From assembly GCF_017377795.1 (NCBI RefSeq), contig NZ_JAFRDR010000003.1:248001-312000 (forward strand): a stretch of DNA of 64,000 nt, written 5' to 3'. The first letter of the stretch is position 1, and each line of letters starts with the position of its first letter. Shown one piece after another: positions 44,904 to 52,332 of the stretch. The notes under the pieces are model-generated. The model saw only the letters and a program-made list of their open reading frames with translations. It was not told the origin of the DNA and ran no database searches. Source of the DNA: Williamsia soli (GTDB lineage Bacteria; Actinomycetota; Actinomycetes; Mycobacteriales; Mycobacteriaceae). Position numbers and translations under genes: made by a program.

Positions 44904-46211
44904 CTAGTCCCCCTTGGGCGGGGTGCTCGCCGCCGGGATCGGGGTGCCGGCCATCGGAGCGGTCATGTCATAGAAGGCACCATCAGCGAACGGAGTGATC
45001 TTGCCGTCCTTGATCACCGAGTATGTGATCGACCGATTGACTTGGTTCTTGAATGCGCCACCCAGTCCGTCGTACGACTTGGCGAAGTCGACGCCGGGGG
45101 CCACACCCGGGAAGGTCGACACATGCTTTTGTGCAGCGGCGAGGAACGTGTTGTGGTCGAGAGGGCCGGTAATACCTTCGACGACAGAGGTGAACTCGTC
45201 ATATGCCGCCCAAGCGCCCAGTGCTCCGATGCTGTTGAACACGAGGTCCGAATCCGGCTTGTACTGTTTGATCGCTGCGCGCAGGTCGGCGTAGGCCGGA
45301 GTCGACAGATCTTGGTACATGCCCGTGACCACAGCGCCGTCGGTCTGCTGAGAGAACTGCTTGGCAACGTTTTCGGTCAGGAGGCCCTGCAATCCGTAGA
45401 TCCGCTGGTCTCCTCCCTGGGATGCGAATGCACTGAGGAAGGGCGCGAGGCTCGCTTCGGGGATCGGAGAGATAAGGCAATCGCTTCCATCGAGTGCCTG
45501 TGTCACCTGCGCGGAATAGTCCTGCGCCTTGAGCGGGATGCGCACCACCTCTTTGAGCGGAGCCGCACCCATCGACTTGAGGCCACCCTCCGCGAGTTTC
45601 ACCTGGAGGTCGGTCGTATCGCCTGCGTCCGAACCGATCCACACTGTGTTCTTGCAGCCGTCGGCGGCCGCCTTGACGCCCATGCCGCTCTGCATGGCCA
45701 GTCCGGCTCCGAGCTGCTGGACCACCGGGCTGTCCAACTCGGAAGCCACGATCGCACAACAGATTCCGAATGACGACGTGTTCGCCTGCTCCAGCACCGG
45801 TATGACCGACTCGCCGTTGAGGGTGTACGACCCGACTGTCGCCACGACACCCTCGTCCACGGCCTTGCGCGCGCAGGCAGCATCCTTGTTGGGGTCGTCT
45901 GCGTTGTCACAGGTGATGACCTCGAGAGGCCGGCCCCCGATGCCACCGTTTTCGTTGATCCAATCGCCGTACATCTCGGCGGTCTTGAGGATTTCCGGGT
46001 GAGGATCGAGCTGGCCGGTCCCCGAAGCGATGGTCATCACCTTGATCGGCTCACCGGTCAGGTTGCTGGAAGCCGATGGCCGATCCCCGCCGGACGACTC
46101 TGAGTCTGAGCCGCAACCCGCCAGCACCATCGACGCTGCGGCGACCATTGTCACCCCAATCGTGAGCCGGCTGAGCCGACCGCTCCGGTTCCGCTGTGTT
46201 TTGCCAAACAT
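44904..46211 (-). CDS. ABC transporter substrate-binding lipoprotein (Peripla_BP_6)
   Basis: The 435-residue protein has a positively charged N-terminus and a signal peptide ending in the lipobox LAGC (Cys33), so it is a membrane-anchored lipoprotein. The mature part has the type I periplasmic-binding fold of Liv-type importers, with GGRPLEVITCDNADDPNKD near the start. The ATG at 46211 has GAGGAA upstream; the longer frame is discounted because the signal peptide would be displaced. It should deliver substrate to the fused permease and LivF. Confidence 0.9.
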   Translation of the reverse strand: MFGKTQRNRSGRLSRLTIGVTMVAAASMVLAGCGSDSESSGGDRPSASSNLTGEPIKVMTIASGTGQLDPHPEILKTAEMYGDWINENGGIGGRPLEVITCDNADDPNKDAACARKAVDEGVVATVGSYTLNGESVIPVLEQANTSSFGICCAIVASELDSPVVQQLGAGLAMQSGMGVKAAADGCKNTVWIGSDAGDTTDLQVKLAEGGLKSMGAAPLKEVVRIPLKAQDYSAQVTQALDGSDCLISPIPEASLAPFLSAFASQGGDQRIYGLQGLLTENVAKQFSQQTDGAVVTGMYQDLSTPAYADLRAAIKQYKPDSDLVFNSIGALGAWAAYDEFTSVVEGITGPLDHNTFLAAAQKHVSTFPGVAPGVDFAKSYDGLGGAFKNQVNRSITYSVIKDGKITPFADGAFYDMTAPMAGTPIPAASTPPKGD

Positions 46212-46313
46212 GCTGATGATTCCTCGTCTCTCTGACCTCACAGGACTGAGATTCACTCCTCATGCCGCTCTATATGTGAGGTGCGTCTCATGCGTAGAAG
46301 GGACAGTAGCGGT

Positions 46314-46344
46314 AAACGTCTGTTCTCGCAATAGTCCGACATTT
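46314..46344. promoter_or_regulatory. Candidate double GntR/FCD operator of the binding-protein gene
   Basis: AATAGTCCGACATTT (46330-46344) is a strong match. AAACGTCTGTTCTCG (46314-46328) keeps one good arm, and its centre is 16 bp away. Confidence 0.6.
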
Positions 46345-46501
46345 AGAAGGAGTGCACGGTGACCCGCAAAAGGCCGCGAGCACATTCGCAGTGGTCAACC
46401 CCATGCGGCCCCAGTGCCTCTGCTCGAGGCTCACGAGAACCCAACGTGTGGCGCAGGCCTACTTGGATGACGCGCACCGCTACCACTCTCGTTCTGCGAA
46501 T

Positions 46502-46532
46502 AATTATCGGACTATTGAAAAATCCGACGGCG
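46502..46532. promoter_or_regulatory. Candidate double GntR/FCD operator of the SnoaL/LLM operon
   Basis: AATTATCGGACTATT (46502-46516) matches with one core change. AAAAATCCGACGGCG (46518-46532) keeps the core, and its centre is 16 bp away. Confidence 0.55.
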
Positions 46533-46657
46533 CTGTTATCGTGGTCACACTCGACCGCAACACCCCTGGTCGACGTGACCCGGGCCTGCGCTACAGAGCT
46601 CACGATGACTCACGAGCTACCACCACAGGGTCTCCACCTCAGGAAGGTTCAATACCT

Positions 46658-47053
46658 ATGTTGACCGAACAGCTCACTGCCCGGCGGGAGCAGATCGTCC
46701 GCGATTACTACGACTCGAACGACACTCAAGACTGGGACGTCATCAGGTCGTTCTTTGCGCCCCAGATGGAATTCCGGGTCGGCAACGCCGAGCCGATACG
46801 TTCGCTCGACGTCTTGCAGGAAAACGTAGAAGGAAATCTCAAGTCGTGTGAGGTCACTGTGATGTTGCACCTGATCGAGTCGTTCATCCACGACCCGCAG
46901 GGCCGCTATTGCGTGTCGGAGATCGAGGTTCAACTCGCACGAGCCGATGGACGGACGTTCACGGGGCCGTGCGTCGCAGTGTTCCGTTTCGATGACGAGG
47001 ATCGGATCGAGAGCTACCACGCGTACCTCGACCCCGGGCACTTCTGGCTTTGA
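46658..47053 (+). CDS. NTF2-fold SnoaL-like protein, tandem copy 1
   Basis: The 131-residue protein starts at ATG 46658 after AGGAAGG. It has the cone-fold pattern REQIVRDYYDSNDTQDWDVI, then FFAPQMEFRVG and FDDEDRIESYHAYLD. It is followed by a protein of identical length and clear similarity, so a tandem duplication is evident. The acidic residues along the strands could line a pocket as in epoxide hydrolases or isomerases of this fold, but no dyad is certain. Confidence 0.8.
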   Translation: MLTEQLTARREQIVRDYYDSNDTQDWDVIRSFFAPQMEFRVGNAEPIRSLDVLQENVEGNLKSCEVTVMLHLIESFIHDPQGRYCVSEIEVQLARADGRTFTGPCVAVFRFDDEDRIESYHAYLDPGHFWL

Positions 47054-47092
47054 ACACCTCGTCGAGCACCAACCAGCAGAACAGGATTGATC

Positions 47093-47488
47093 ATGTACCA
47101 AGAGCAAACAGCGAAGCTGCGTGAGCAGAGGATCCAGGACTACTACGACGCCTGCTCGGTGCAGGACTGGGATCGGATCTCTGCGTTCTTGCATCCCGAG
47201 ATCGTCTTTCAGGTGGCCGGAAACGAACCGACTCACTCGGTGGAGATCCTCCAGGAACGCGTCGTGAAATCACTGGCGGTCACCGGAGTCACCGAGATGA
47301 CGATGACGGTCGATCAATACATCCACGACCTCGACGGTGAGCAGTGCGTCGCCGAGATCACCGTTCGCCTCAAGCGCGACAACGGTAAAAGTTACGAAGG
47401 TCCGGGTTGCGCAGTCTTCCACTTCGACGATGCCGGACTGATCGCCAAATATCATGCCTATACCGATGAAGGCGACTTTTGGTCCTGA
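47093..47488 (+). CDS. NTF2-fold SnoaL-like protein, tandem copy 2
   Basis: The 131-residue paralogue of the preceding gene shares the blocks REQ...DYYD...QDWD, EPTHSVEILQE, and FHFDDAGLIAKYHAYTDEGDFW. By eye roughly two in five residues agree along the full length. ATG 47093 with CAGGA upstream is used. The equal length and direct adjacency suggest that the two chains might form a heterodimer. Confidence 0.8.
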   Translation: MYQEQTAKLREQRIQDYYDACSVQDWDRISAFLHPEIVFQVAGNEPTHSVEILQERVVKSLAVTGVTEMTMTVDQYIHDLDGEQCVAEITVRLKRDNGKSYEGPGCAVFHFDDAGLIAKYHAYTDEGDFWS

Positions 47489-47588
47489 TGCGTCCACAGG
47501 CGACCGGCATCACTGTCCACGCGCGACGTTTCTCGCTTCCGGTCGGCAGACGCACTCCCCCACAGTCACCACTAGAACGAGGATGGAT

Positions 47589-47975
47589 ATGACTTCGATC
47601 GATGTCGTAGAGCGGTATTTCGTTGCTGCAGAAGCCGCAGATGTAGACGAACTGCGGAAGATTTACGCACCCGATGCGACCATTTGGCACAACGACGGAG
47701 CCGGTGATCTGACCGTCGATGAACATCTGCAGAATCTTGCGATGCTGTTCGGCGCCATGCCAAGTGCAAGGTTCGAGGTGAAGCGCAGGTCGGAGGTCGA
47801 GGGCGGAGTCTTTCAGACCCACACCTTTCACGGCGTGCTGCCCGACGGAAATCAGGTCGCGGTGGACGCCGCGCTGTTCGTTGGGGTGACCGACAACAGA
47901 GTCACTCGAATCGAGGAGTACTTCGACGCGGGTGCGGTGGCTGCCGTGTTTGCCGCTGTCGAACATGCGAACTGA
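47589..47975 (+). CDS. NTF2-fold SnoaL-like protein, third in operon
   Basis: The 128-residue protein has DVVERYFVAAEAADVDELRKIYAPDATIWHNDG, a common SnoaL/ketosteroid-isomerase-like N-terminus, and GVTDNRVTRIEEYFD near the end. It is more distant from the two preceding copies than they are from each other. ATG 47589 follows GAGG by about seven bases; an ATG six bases earlier is possible. The next gene starts 20 bases after its stop. Confidence 0.8.
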   Translation: MTSIDVVERYFVAAEAADVDELRKIYAPDATIWHNDGAGDLTVDEHLQNLAMLFGAMPSARFEVKRRSEVEGGVFQTHTFHGVLPDGNQVAVDAALFVGVTDNRVTRIEEYFDAGAVAAVFAAVEHAN

Positions 47976-47994
47976 CCGAGAAGGGATGGGCACA

Positions 47995-48855
47995 ATGCGC
48001 GTCGGAGTGGTGTTTCCGCAAACCGAACTGGGCGGCGACCCTGGCGCAATCCGCGCCTACGGACAAGGGATCGAAGCACTCGGGTACCGACATCTGGTGG
48101 CGTACGACCACGTCGTCGGCGCCGACCCGACCGTCCACACGGGCTGGGACAAAGCCTACGACGTGCGGACAACGTTCAGCGAACCGCTTGTGATGTTCGG
48201 ATATCTCGCCGCAATCACACAGTCGGTCGAACTGGTCACCGGGGTGATCATCCTCCCCCAACGACAGACAGTGCTGGTGGCCAAGCAGGCTGCCGAGGTC
48301 GATCTACTGAGCGGCGGAAGGCTGCGACTTGGGGTCGGAGTCGGTTGGAACGCAGTGGAATTCGAGGCGCTCGGTGCCGATTTCAGCAACCGCGGCAAAC
48401 GATCCGACGAACAGATCGAGCTGCTGCGAAGGATGTGGTCCGAGCAGACCGTGACCTTCGACGGCGAGTATCACAGAGTCACCGGCGCCGGCCTGGGCCC
48501 GTTGCCTGTGCAGCGTCCGATTCCGGTGTGGATCGGCGCGGCCTCAGCCCCGGGTTACAAACGCGCAGGCCGGCTGGCAGATGGCTGGTTTCCCCTCGTC
48601 GAACCGGGAGACGAACTCGAGAAGGCGAAGAACATCGTCGCGCAGGCAGCGCGCGATGCCGGCCGCGACCCTGCAGAAATCGGCCTGGAGGGCCGCATCA
48701 TCTACACCGGAAGTGTCGATGCCGTAGCTGATGAGCTCACCCAGTGGAGAAACGCCGGTGCAACCCATGTTGCGATCAGCACCATGGACGCCGGACTCAA
48801 GTCCGTCGACGACCATCTCGGGGTGCTCGCTGCCATCGCCGAGTCGATCCGTTGA
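47995..48855 (+). CDS. F420-dependent LLM-class oxidoreductase
   Basis: The 286-residue TIM-barrel protein resembles the Rv2161c-like F420 family (TIGR03619-type). It has VGVVFPQTELG at the start, VTGVIILPQRQTVLVAKQAAEVD, and SGGRLRLGVGVGWNAVEFEALG for cofactor phosphate binding. The ATG at 47995 follows AAGGGA at good spacing. It ends the operon of three NTF2-fold proteins. It could reduce or oxidise the compound those proteins handle. Confidence 0.85.
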   Translation: MRVGVVFPQTELGGDPGAIRAYGQGIEALGYRHLVAYDHVVGADPTVHTGWDKAYDVRTTFSEPLVMFGYLAAITQSVELVTGVIILPQRQTVLVAKQAAEVDLLSGGRLRLGVGVGWNAVEFEALGADFSNRGKRSDEQIELLRRMWSEQTVTFDGEYHRVTGAGLGPLPVQRPIPVWIGAASAPGYKRAGRLADGWFPLVEPGDELEKAKNIVAQAARDAGRDPAEIGLEGRIIYTGSVDAVADELTQWRNAGATHVAISTMDAGLKSVDDHLGVLAAIAESIR

Positions 48856-48910
48856 ACCCCCGGCCGGCAGGTCCGGTCGACCAGCCTGGAACCCGTGCGA
48901 ATCCCGCCGC

Positions 48911-48925
48911 TATAGTCTGACAATT
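48911..48925. promoter_or_regulatory. Candidate GntR/FCD operator upstream of SDR gene
   Basis: TATAGTCTGACAATT matches the palindrome with a perfect core and right arm. It lies 28 bases before the SDR start. No second copy is found at 16 bp. Confidence 0.6.
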
Positions 48926-48953
48926 GGACTTCTTCTAGTGCGACAGGATTACG

Positions 48954-49868
48954 ATGGCAGCGCCTTTGAACGATCAGTCGACCGCTCGCAGTGTTCTCGA
49001 GAACATCGATCTGAGCGGCAAAAACGTGGTGGTGACGGGCGCGACATCCGGCATCGGCCTCGAGACCGTCCGCGCATTTGCTGGAGCGGGCGCGCAGGTG
49101 ATAATGGCCGTACGCAATGTCGCACGAGGCCAGGATCTCGCTCAAGGTATCGAGGGTGAGGTACTGGTTCACGAGCTTGACCTCTCCGCGCCTGAATCGA
49201 TCCGATCCTTCGCGGCGAAGTGGGACGGGCCTCTCGACATCCTCGTCAACAACGCAGGCGTCATGTCCCTACCCACGCTCCAGCACAACAAGGACGGGTG
49301 GGAGCAGCAGTTCGCGACCAACCACCTTGGCCACTTCGCGCTGAGCGTTCTGCTCCATGGAGCGCTTAAAAAGGCGCCGGGCGCACGGGTGGTCGTGGTG
49401 GCATCAAGCTCCCAATCCCCCATCGATTGGGACGACATCAATTTCGATCACCGTCCGTACGAGCCCTACGAAGCGTACGCGCAGTCCAAGACCGCGAATG
49501 TGCTGTTCGCGGTGGGCGCCGGCAAGCGCTGGGCTGCTGACGACATCACGGTTCACGCCGTCATGCCGGGAATCATCCGCACAGGGATTCAGCGTCACGT
49601 CGACCCCGAGGCCCTCAAGACGGCACAGGATGCACTCGAGAAGGAGATGGCCTTCAAGACCCCCGAGCAGGGCGCAGCCACTTCCGTCTACGCGGCAGTC
49701 GCGCCAGAACTCGCAGGCGTGCCCACCCGATACCTCGAGGACTGCCACCAAGCGCCAATAGTGTTGCAGGCCGGACTAAGGGGCGTCACGCCCTGGGCGC
49801 TCGACTCAGACAACGCCGACCGGCTGTGGGCGATATCCGCCGCAGCGACGAATGTGGACGCCCGATAA
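48954..49868 (+). CDS. Short-chain dehydrogenase (retinol dehydrogenase-like)
   Basis: The 304-residue SDR has TGATSGIGLETVRAFAGAGAQVIMAVRN, NNAGVM and a Y-x3-K pair in AYAQSKTAN, the pattern of the WWOX/retinol-dehydrogenase-like branch. It probably oxidises a lipophilic alcohol. CAGGA precedes the ATG. It carries its own regulon site and is the last gene of the catabolic island before the nitrate operon. Confidence 0.85.
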   Translation: MAAPLNDQSTARSVLENIDLSGKNVVVTGATSGIGLETVRAFAGAGAQVIMAVRNVARGQDLAQGIEGEVLVHELDLSAPESIRSFAAKWDGPLDILVNNAGVMSLPTLQHNKDGWEQQFATNHLGHFALSVLLHGALKKAPGARVVVVASSSQSPIDWDDINFDHRPYEPYEAYAQSKTANVLFAVGAGKRWAADDITVHAVMPGIIRTGIQRHVDPEALKTAQDALEKEMAFKTPEQGAATSVYAAVAPELAGVPTRYLEDCHQAPIVLQAGLRGVTPWALDSDNADRLWAISAAATNVDAR

Positions 49869-49975
49869 CCACGGCCTCCCGGGAACCTGACCAGCATGAG
49901 TCATCCATTCCCCACGACTTCCTCGACGATATTACTGTGCCCCATCCATTTCACATGTGCCCATCGCTCCCGAAG

Positions 49976-50027
49976 ATGGTGGATTCTGGCGACAAAAGCC
50001 CAGGTGGGCCTCACCAGAACCCACCAT
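49976..50027. terminator. Compound hairpin terminator
   Basis: ATGGTGGATTCTGG (49976-49989) pairs with 50014-50027 with one mismatch. A small inner stem GCCCA/TGGGC sits in the loop, and TTT follows on the plus strand. It divides the convergent SDR and chelatase genes. Confidence 0.6.
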
Positions 50028-50037
50028 TTTAGGGTGG

Positions 50038-50757
50038 TCAGGAGTTTGCCAGGACGGGGCGAACCGAACGCATCCGGCGGACGACGAGGTCGACCACTCG
50101 GGGGTCGGCACCGAGTGGCTGCGCGACACCGTCTGCTCCCGCAGCGTGCAGTCGGTCGTGAAACAGTCCGTGTGCCAACAGATATGAGGCGATCAACACC
50201 CGACGACCGGTGCGAGAGCGCGTTTCGGCGACCACGTCCGCGATCCGCGGGCTCGCGGTGGCGACGTACCCCACCGGGACCCGCTCACCGATCATCGCTC
50301 CTAGCAGCGTCGCAGCCCGGCGAACCTGACCGAGCGCGAACTCATCCGACGACCCCGCCGCGGCCAGGACCACCGAATCACCACGCCGCCAACCACATTC
50401 GCTGAGTCGCTGCGCGAGCACCCTGGCGAGTTCAGGATCGGGGCCCAGGGCACGCGAGACCGACGTCGCCGCGTGACCGCTGGCGGCGATGTGTTCGGGC
50501 AGGTCTTTGCGGACGTGATATCCCTCCGCCAAAAACGCCGGAACGACGATAGCCGGCCCGTCGACCTCGCGGAGGATCGCCGATGGCGACGGTCCCAGGA
50601 CGTCGACGAATGCCACACGCGTGGTACCGATCTGCGCTGACACCTTGTCGGCCAGATCGGCGATCATGGCGACCCCGTGCTCCGAGCGGGTGCCGTGGGC
50701 AACCAGGATCGGGGTCGCACCGATGCGGCGAATACTCAGCGATTCTCTGATGTTCAC
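50038..50757 (-). CDS. Sirohydrochlorin chelatase (CbiX/SirB-like)
   Basis: The 239-residue protein has two CbiX-like halves with PILVAHGTR near the start and LIASYLLAHGLFHDRL in the second half, giving the metal-binding histidines. It should insert iron into sirohydrochlorin to make siroheme, the cofactor of NirB. It starts with GTG, overlapping the stop of the preceding gene (GTGA), and ends the nitrate operon. A cobalt-chelatase role is possible in principle, but the context favours siroheme. Confidence 0.85.
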   Translation of the reverse strand: MNIRESLSIRRIGATPILVAHGTRSEHGVAMIADLADKVSAQIGTTRVAFVDVLGPSPSAILREVDGPAIVVPAFLAEGYHVRKDLPEHIAASGHAATSVSRALGPDPELARVLAQRLSECGWRRGDSVVLAAAGSSDEFALGQVRRAATLLGAMIGERVPVGYVATASPRIADVVAETRSRTGRRVLIASYLLAHGLFHDRLHAAGADGVAQPLGADPRVVDLVVRRMRSVRPVLANS

Positions 50758-51941
50758 GTGTTCTCCCCCTCCTCGTATTCGACGTCGACGGACAACCGGT
50801 AGCCGCGTTTGACGACGGTCTGGATCATGCGCGAATCACCGAGACCGGCACGCAATCTGGCCATCGCCGTCTCGACCGCGTGGGTGTCGTCGCCACCGCC
50901 CGGGAGTTCGGTCAGCAGTGCCTGCCGCGACACCACCCGGCCCGGCCTGCGGGCCAGTGCCTTGAGCAGGGTGAGCCCCGCCGGAGACAGAGGCCGAAGC
51001 GCGGAGTCGACCATCACAGAACGGCTCCGGATGCTCATGTCATGCCCTGCGACCCGGAACGTGGGAACCCGTCGCGGCAGTTCTTCGGTGATGTGCCTGG
51101 CAAGTGCGCCCAACCGGTAGCGGGTCGGACGCGAGGTCGGGACGCGTAACGCGGCCAGAGGCCCGGCCGTGATGGACCCGACACACATCGCGTGCACATC
51201 GGTCCGCAACGCCGCGAGCAGAGGTTCGAGCCGGCCGGTGTCCTGAGCACGGCCCAGCATCGACGCGACGGCCGGGGCACTCGTGAACGACACCGCATCG
51301 AGGTCGAAGTTGATGATCTGAGAGATCATCTGATCGATGGCCGTGGTGTCGCGGGGTGGCAGCCACCGGTACACCGGGATCGGTAGCACCTCGGCGCCCG
51401 CCTCACGCAGTACCTCACAGAAGTCCGGCAACGGCTCCCACTCGGTGGTCGCACCATGCAACTGGACGCCGATACGGGTTCCCTCGACGCCCTCGTCGAG
51501 GAGGTGTTCGAGGACCTCGCTCGACGACTCATTGGGTGGTGACCATTCCTCACGAAGCCCTGCGGCCCGGATCGCCCCCTTCGCCTTCGGACCACGAGCT
51601 AGGACCCGCGAGCGCTCCAGGGACGCGATCAGACTCTCGGCGATCCCCCAGTCCTCGGCGGCCTCCATCCAGCCCCGGAACCCGATACCGGTTGTGGCGA
51701 CCACGATTTCGGGTGGATCGGCAACGATCAACTCGGTGACCGAACGCAACTCGGCGTCATCGGCCAAGGGAATGATCTGAATGGCAGGCGCATGCTCGAC
51801 CTGCGCACCGCGTCGCTCCAGCAACGCGGCGAACTCGTCGGCACGGCGCGCAGCCGTGATCCCGATCGTGAACCCGGTCAACGGACCGGTTTCGCATTCG
51901 GTTGTGGGATCACCCGCTTTCACAGCACCTCCATGCTTCAC
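50754..51941 (-). CDS. Uroporphyrinogen-III synthase fused to winged-helix regulator (NnaR-like)
   Basis: The 395-residue protein has an N-terminal HemD-like domain (about 20-270; FTIGITAARRADEFAALLERRG) and a C-terminal OmpR/PhoB-type winged helix (about 295-385; SPAGLTLLKALARRPGRVVSRQ, then RGYRLSVDVE). Actinobacterial relatives, such as NnaR of Streptomyces and Rv0260c of M. tuberculosis, regulate nitrate and nitrite genes. Here it may both sense or make the siroheme precursor and bind the operon promoter. The GTG at 51941 begins one base after the nirD stop, which supports coupling; a second GTG at 51923 after GGAGG is an alternative. Confidence 0.85.
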   Translation of the reverse strand: MKHGGAVKAGDPTTECETGPLTGFTIGITAARRADEFAALLERRGAQVEHAPAIQIIPLADDAELRSVTELIVADPPEIVVATTGIGFRGWMEAAEDWGIAESLIASLERSRVLARGPKAKGAIRAAGLREEWSPPNESSSEVLEHLLDEGVEGTRIGVQLHGATTEWEPLPDFCEVLREAGAEVLPIPVYRWLPPRDTTAIDQMISQIINFDLDAVSFTSAPAVASMLGRAQDTGRLEPLLAALRTDVHAMCVGSITAGPLAALRVPTSRPTRYRLGALARHITEELPRRVPTFRVAGHDMSIRSRSVMVDSALRPLSPAGLTLLKALARRPGRVVSRQALLTELPGGGDDTHAVETAMARLRAGLGDSRMIQTVVKRGYRLSVDVEYEEGENT

Positions 51942-51942
51942 G

Positions 51943-52332
51943 CTATCTGGGCCTGACCTGGATCAGGTTTGCTTGTACACGCACGTCGTAGACGGGCAAA
52001 GATACATTCTCGTCGCTCAGGCAGCGCCCGTCCACCAGGGAGAAGACTTGCTTGAGCAACGGGGAGGCCACAGTGGGCTCGCCGGACCGGTCCCCGACCA
52101 GGCCGCGGGACATCACTGCCGCCCGCCCGAACGGATCGATGTTGCCGACGGCATACAGCGTCGGCCCGGACTCACCCGCCACGTGCGCGTCCGACACGAG
52201 GAACAGGGCTACCTGCTCGCCATCGGGCAGAAGCACCGCGACACCACGTCCCGGCACCAGTTGGCCGAGGCGGCACGCGTCTGTCCAACTGGTCGCGACA
52301 TCCGTCGCGCGTGTGTCATCGACGAGACTCAT
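51943..52332 (-). CDS. nirD: Nitrite reductase (NAD(P)H) small subunit
   Basis: The 129-residue Rieske-like NirD has VATSWTDACRLGQLVPGRGVAV and YAVGNIDPFGRAAVMSRG, the usual fold without iron-sulfur ligands. It partners NirB in reducing nitrite to ammonium. Its ATG at 52332, after GGAGGAA, lies inside the last codons of nirB (17-base overlap). A longer frame upstream is a shadow of nirB. Confidence 0.9.
   Translation of the reverse strand: MSLVDDTRATDVATSWTDACRLGQLVPGRGVAVLLPDGEQVALFLVSDAHVAGESGPTLYAVGNIDPFGRAAVMSRGLVGDRSGEPTVASPLLKQVFSLVDGRCLSDENVSLPVYDVRVQANLIQVRPR

Larger units (their letters stand above)
46212..46657. other. 446-base divergent regulatory gap
   Basis: An open frame crosses this gap, but it has no plausible start and no recognisable domain. 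The gap holds two double palindromes (46314-46344 and 46502-46532), one near each divergent gene. It therefore probably contains two separately controlled promoters. Confidence 0.6.

Noticed and set aside
46352-46657. N-terminal extension of the first tandem SnoaL-like protein
   Set aside because: The frame crosses the double operator. The ATG at 46658 has AGGAAGG and gives a length identical to the downstream paralogue.
51946-51966. Palindromic CCTGACCTGGATCAGG near the nirD end
   Set aside because: It lies within the nirD coding end, and its arms are only five bases; probably codon-driven.
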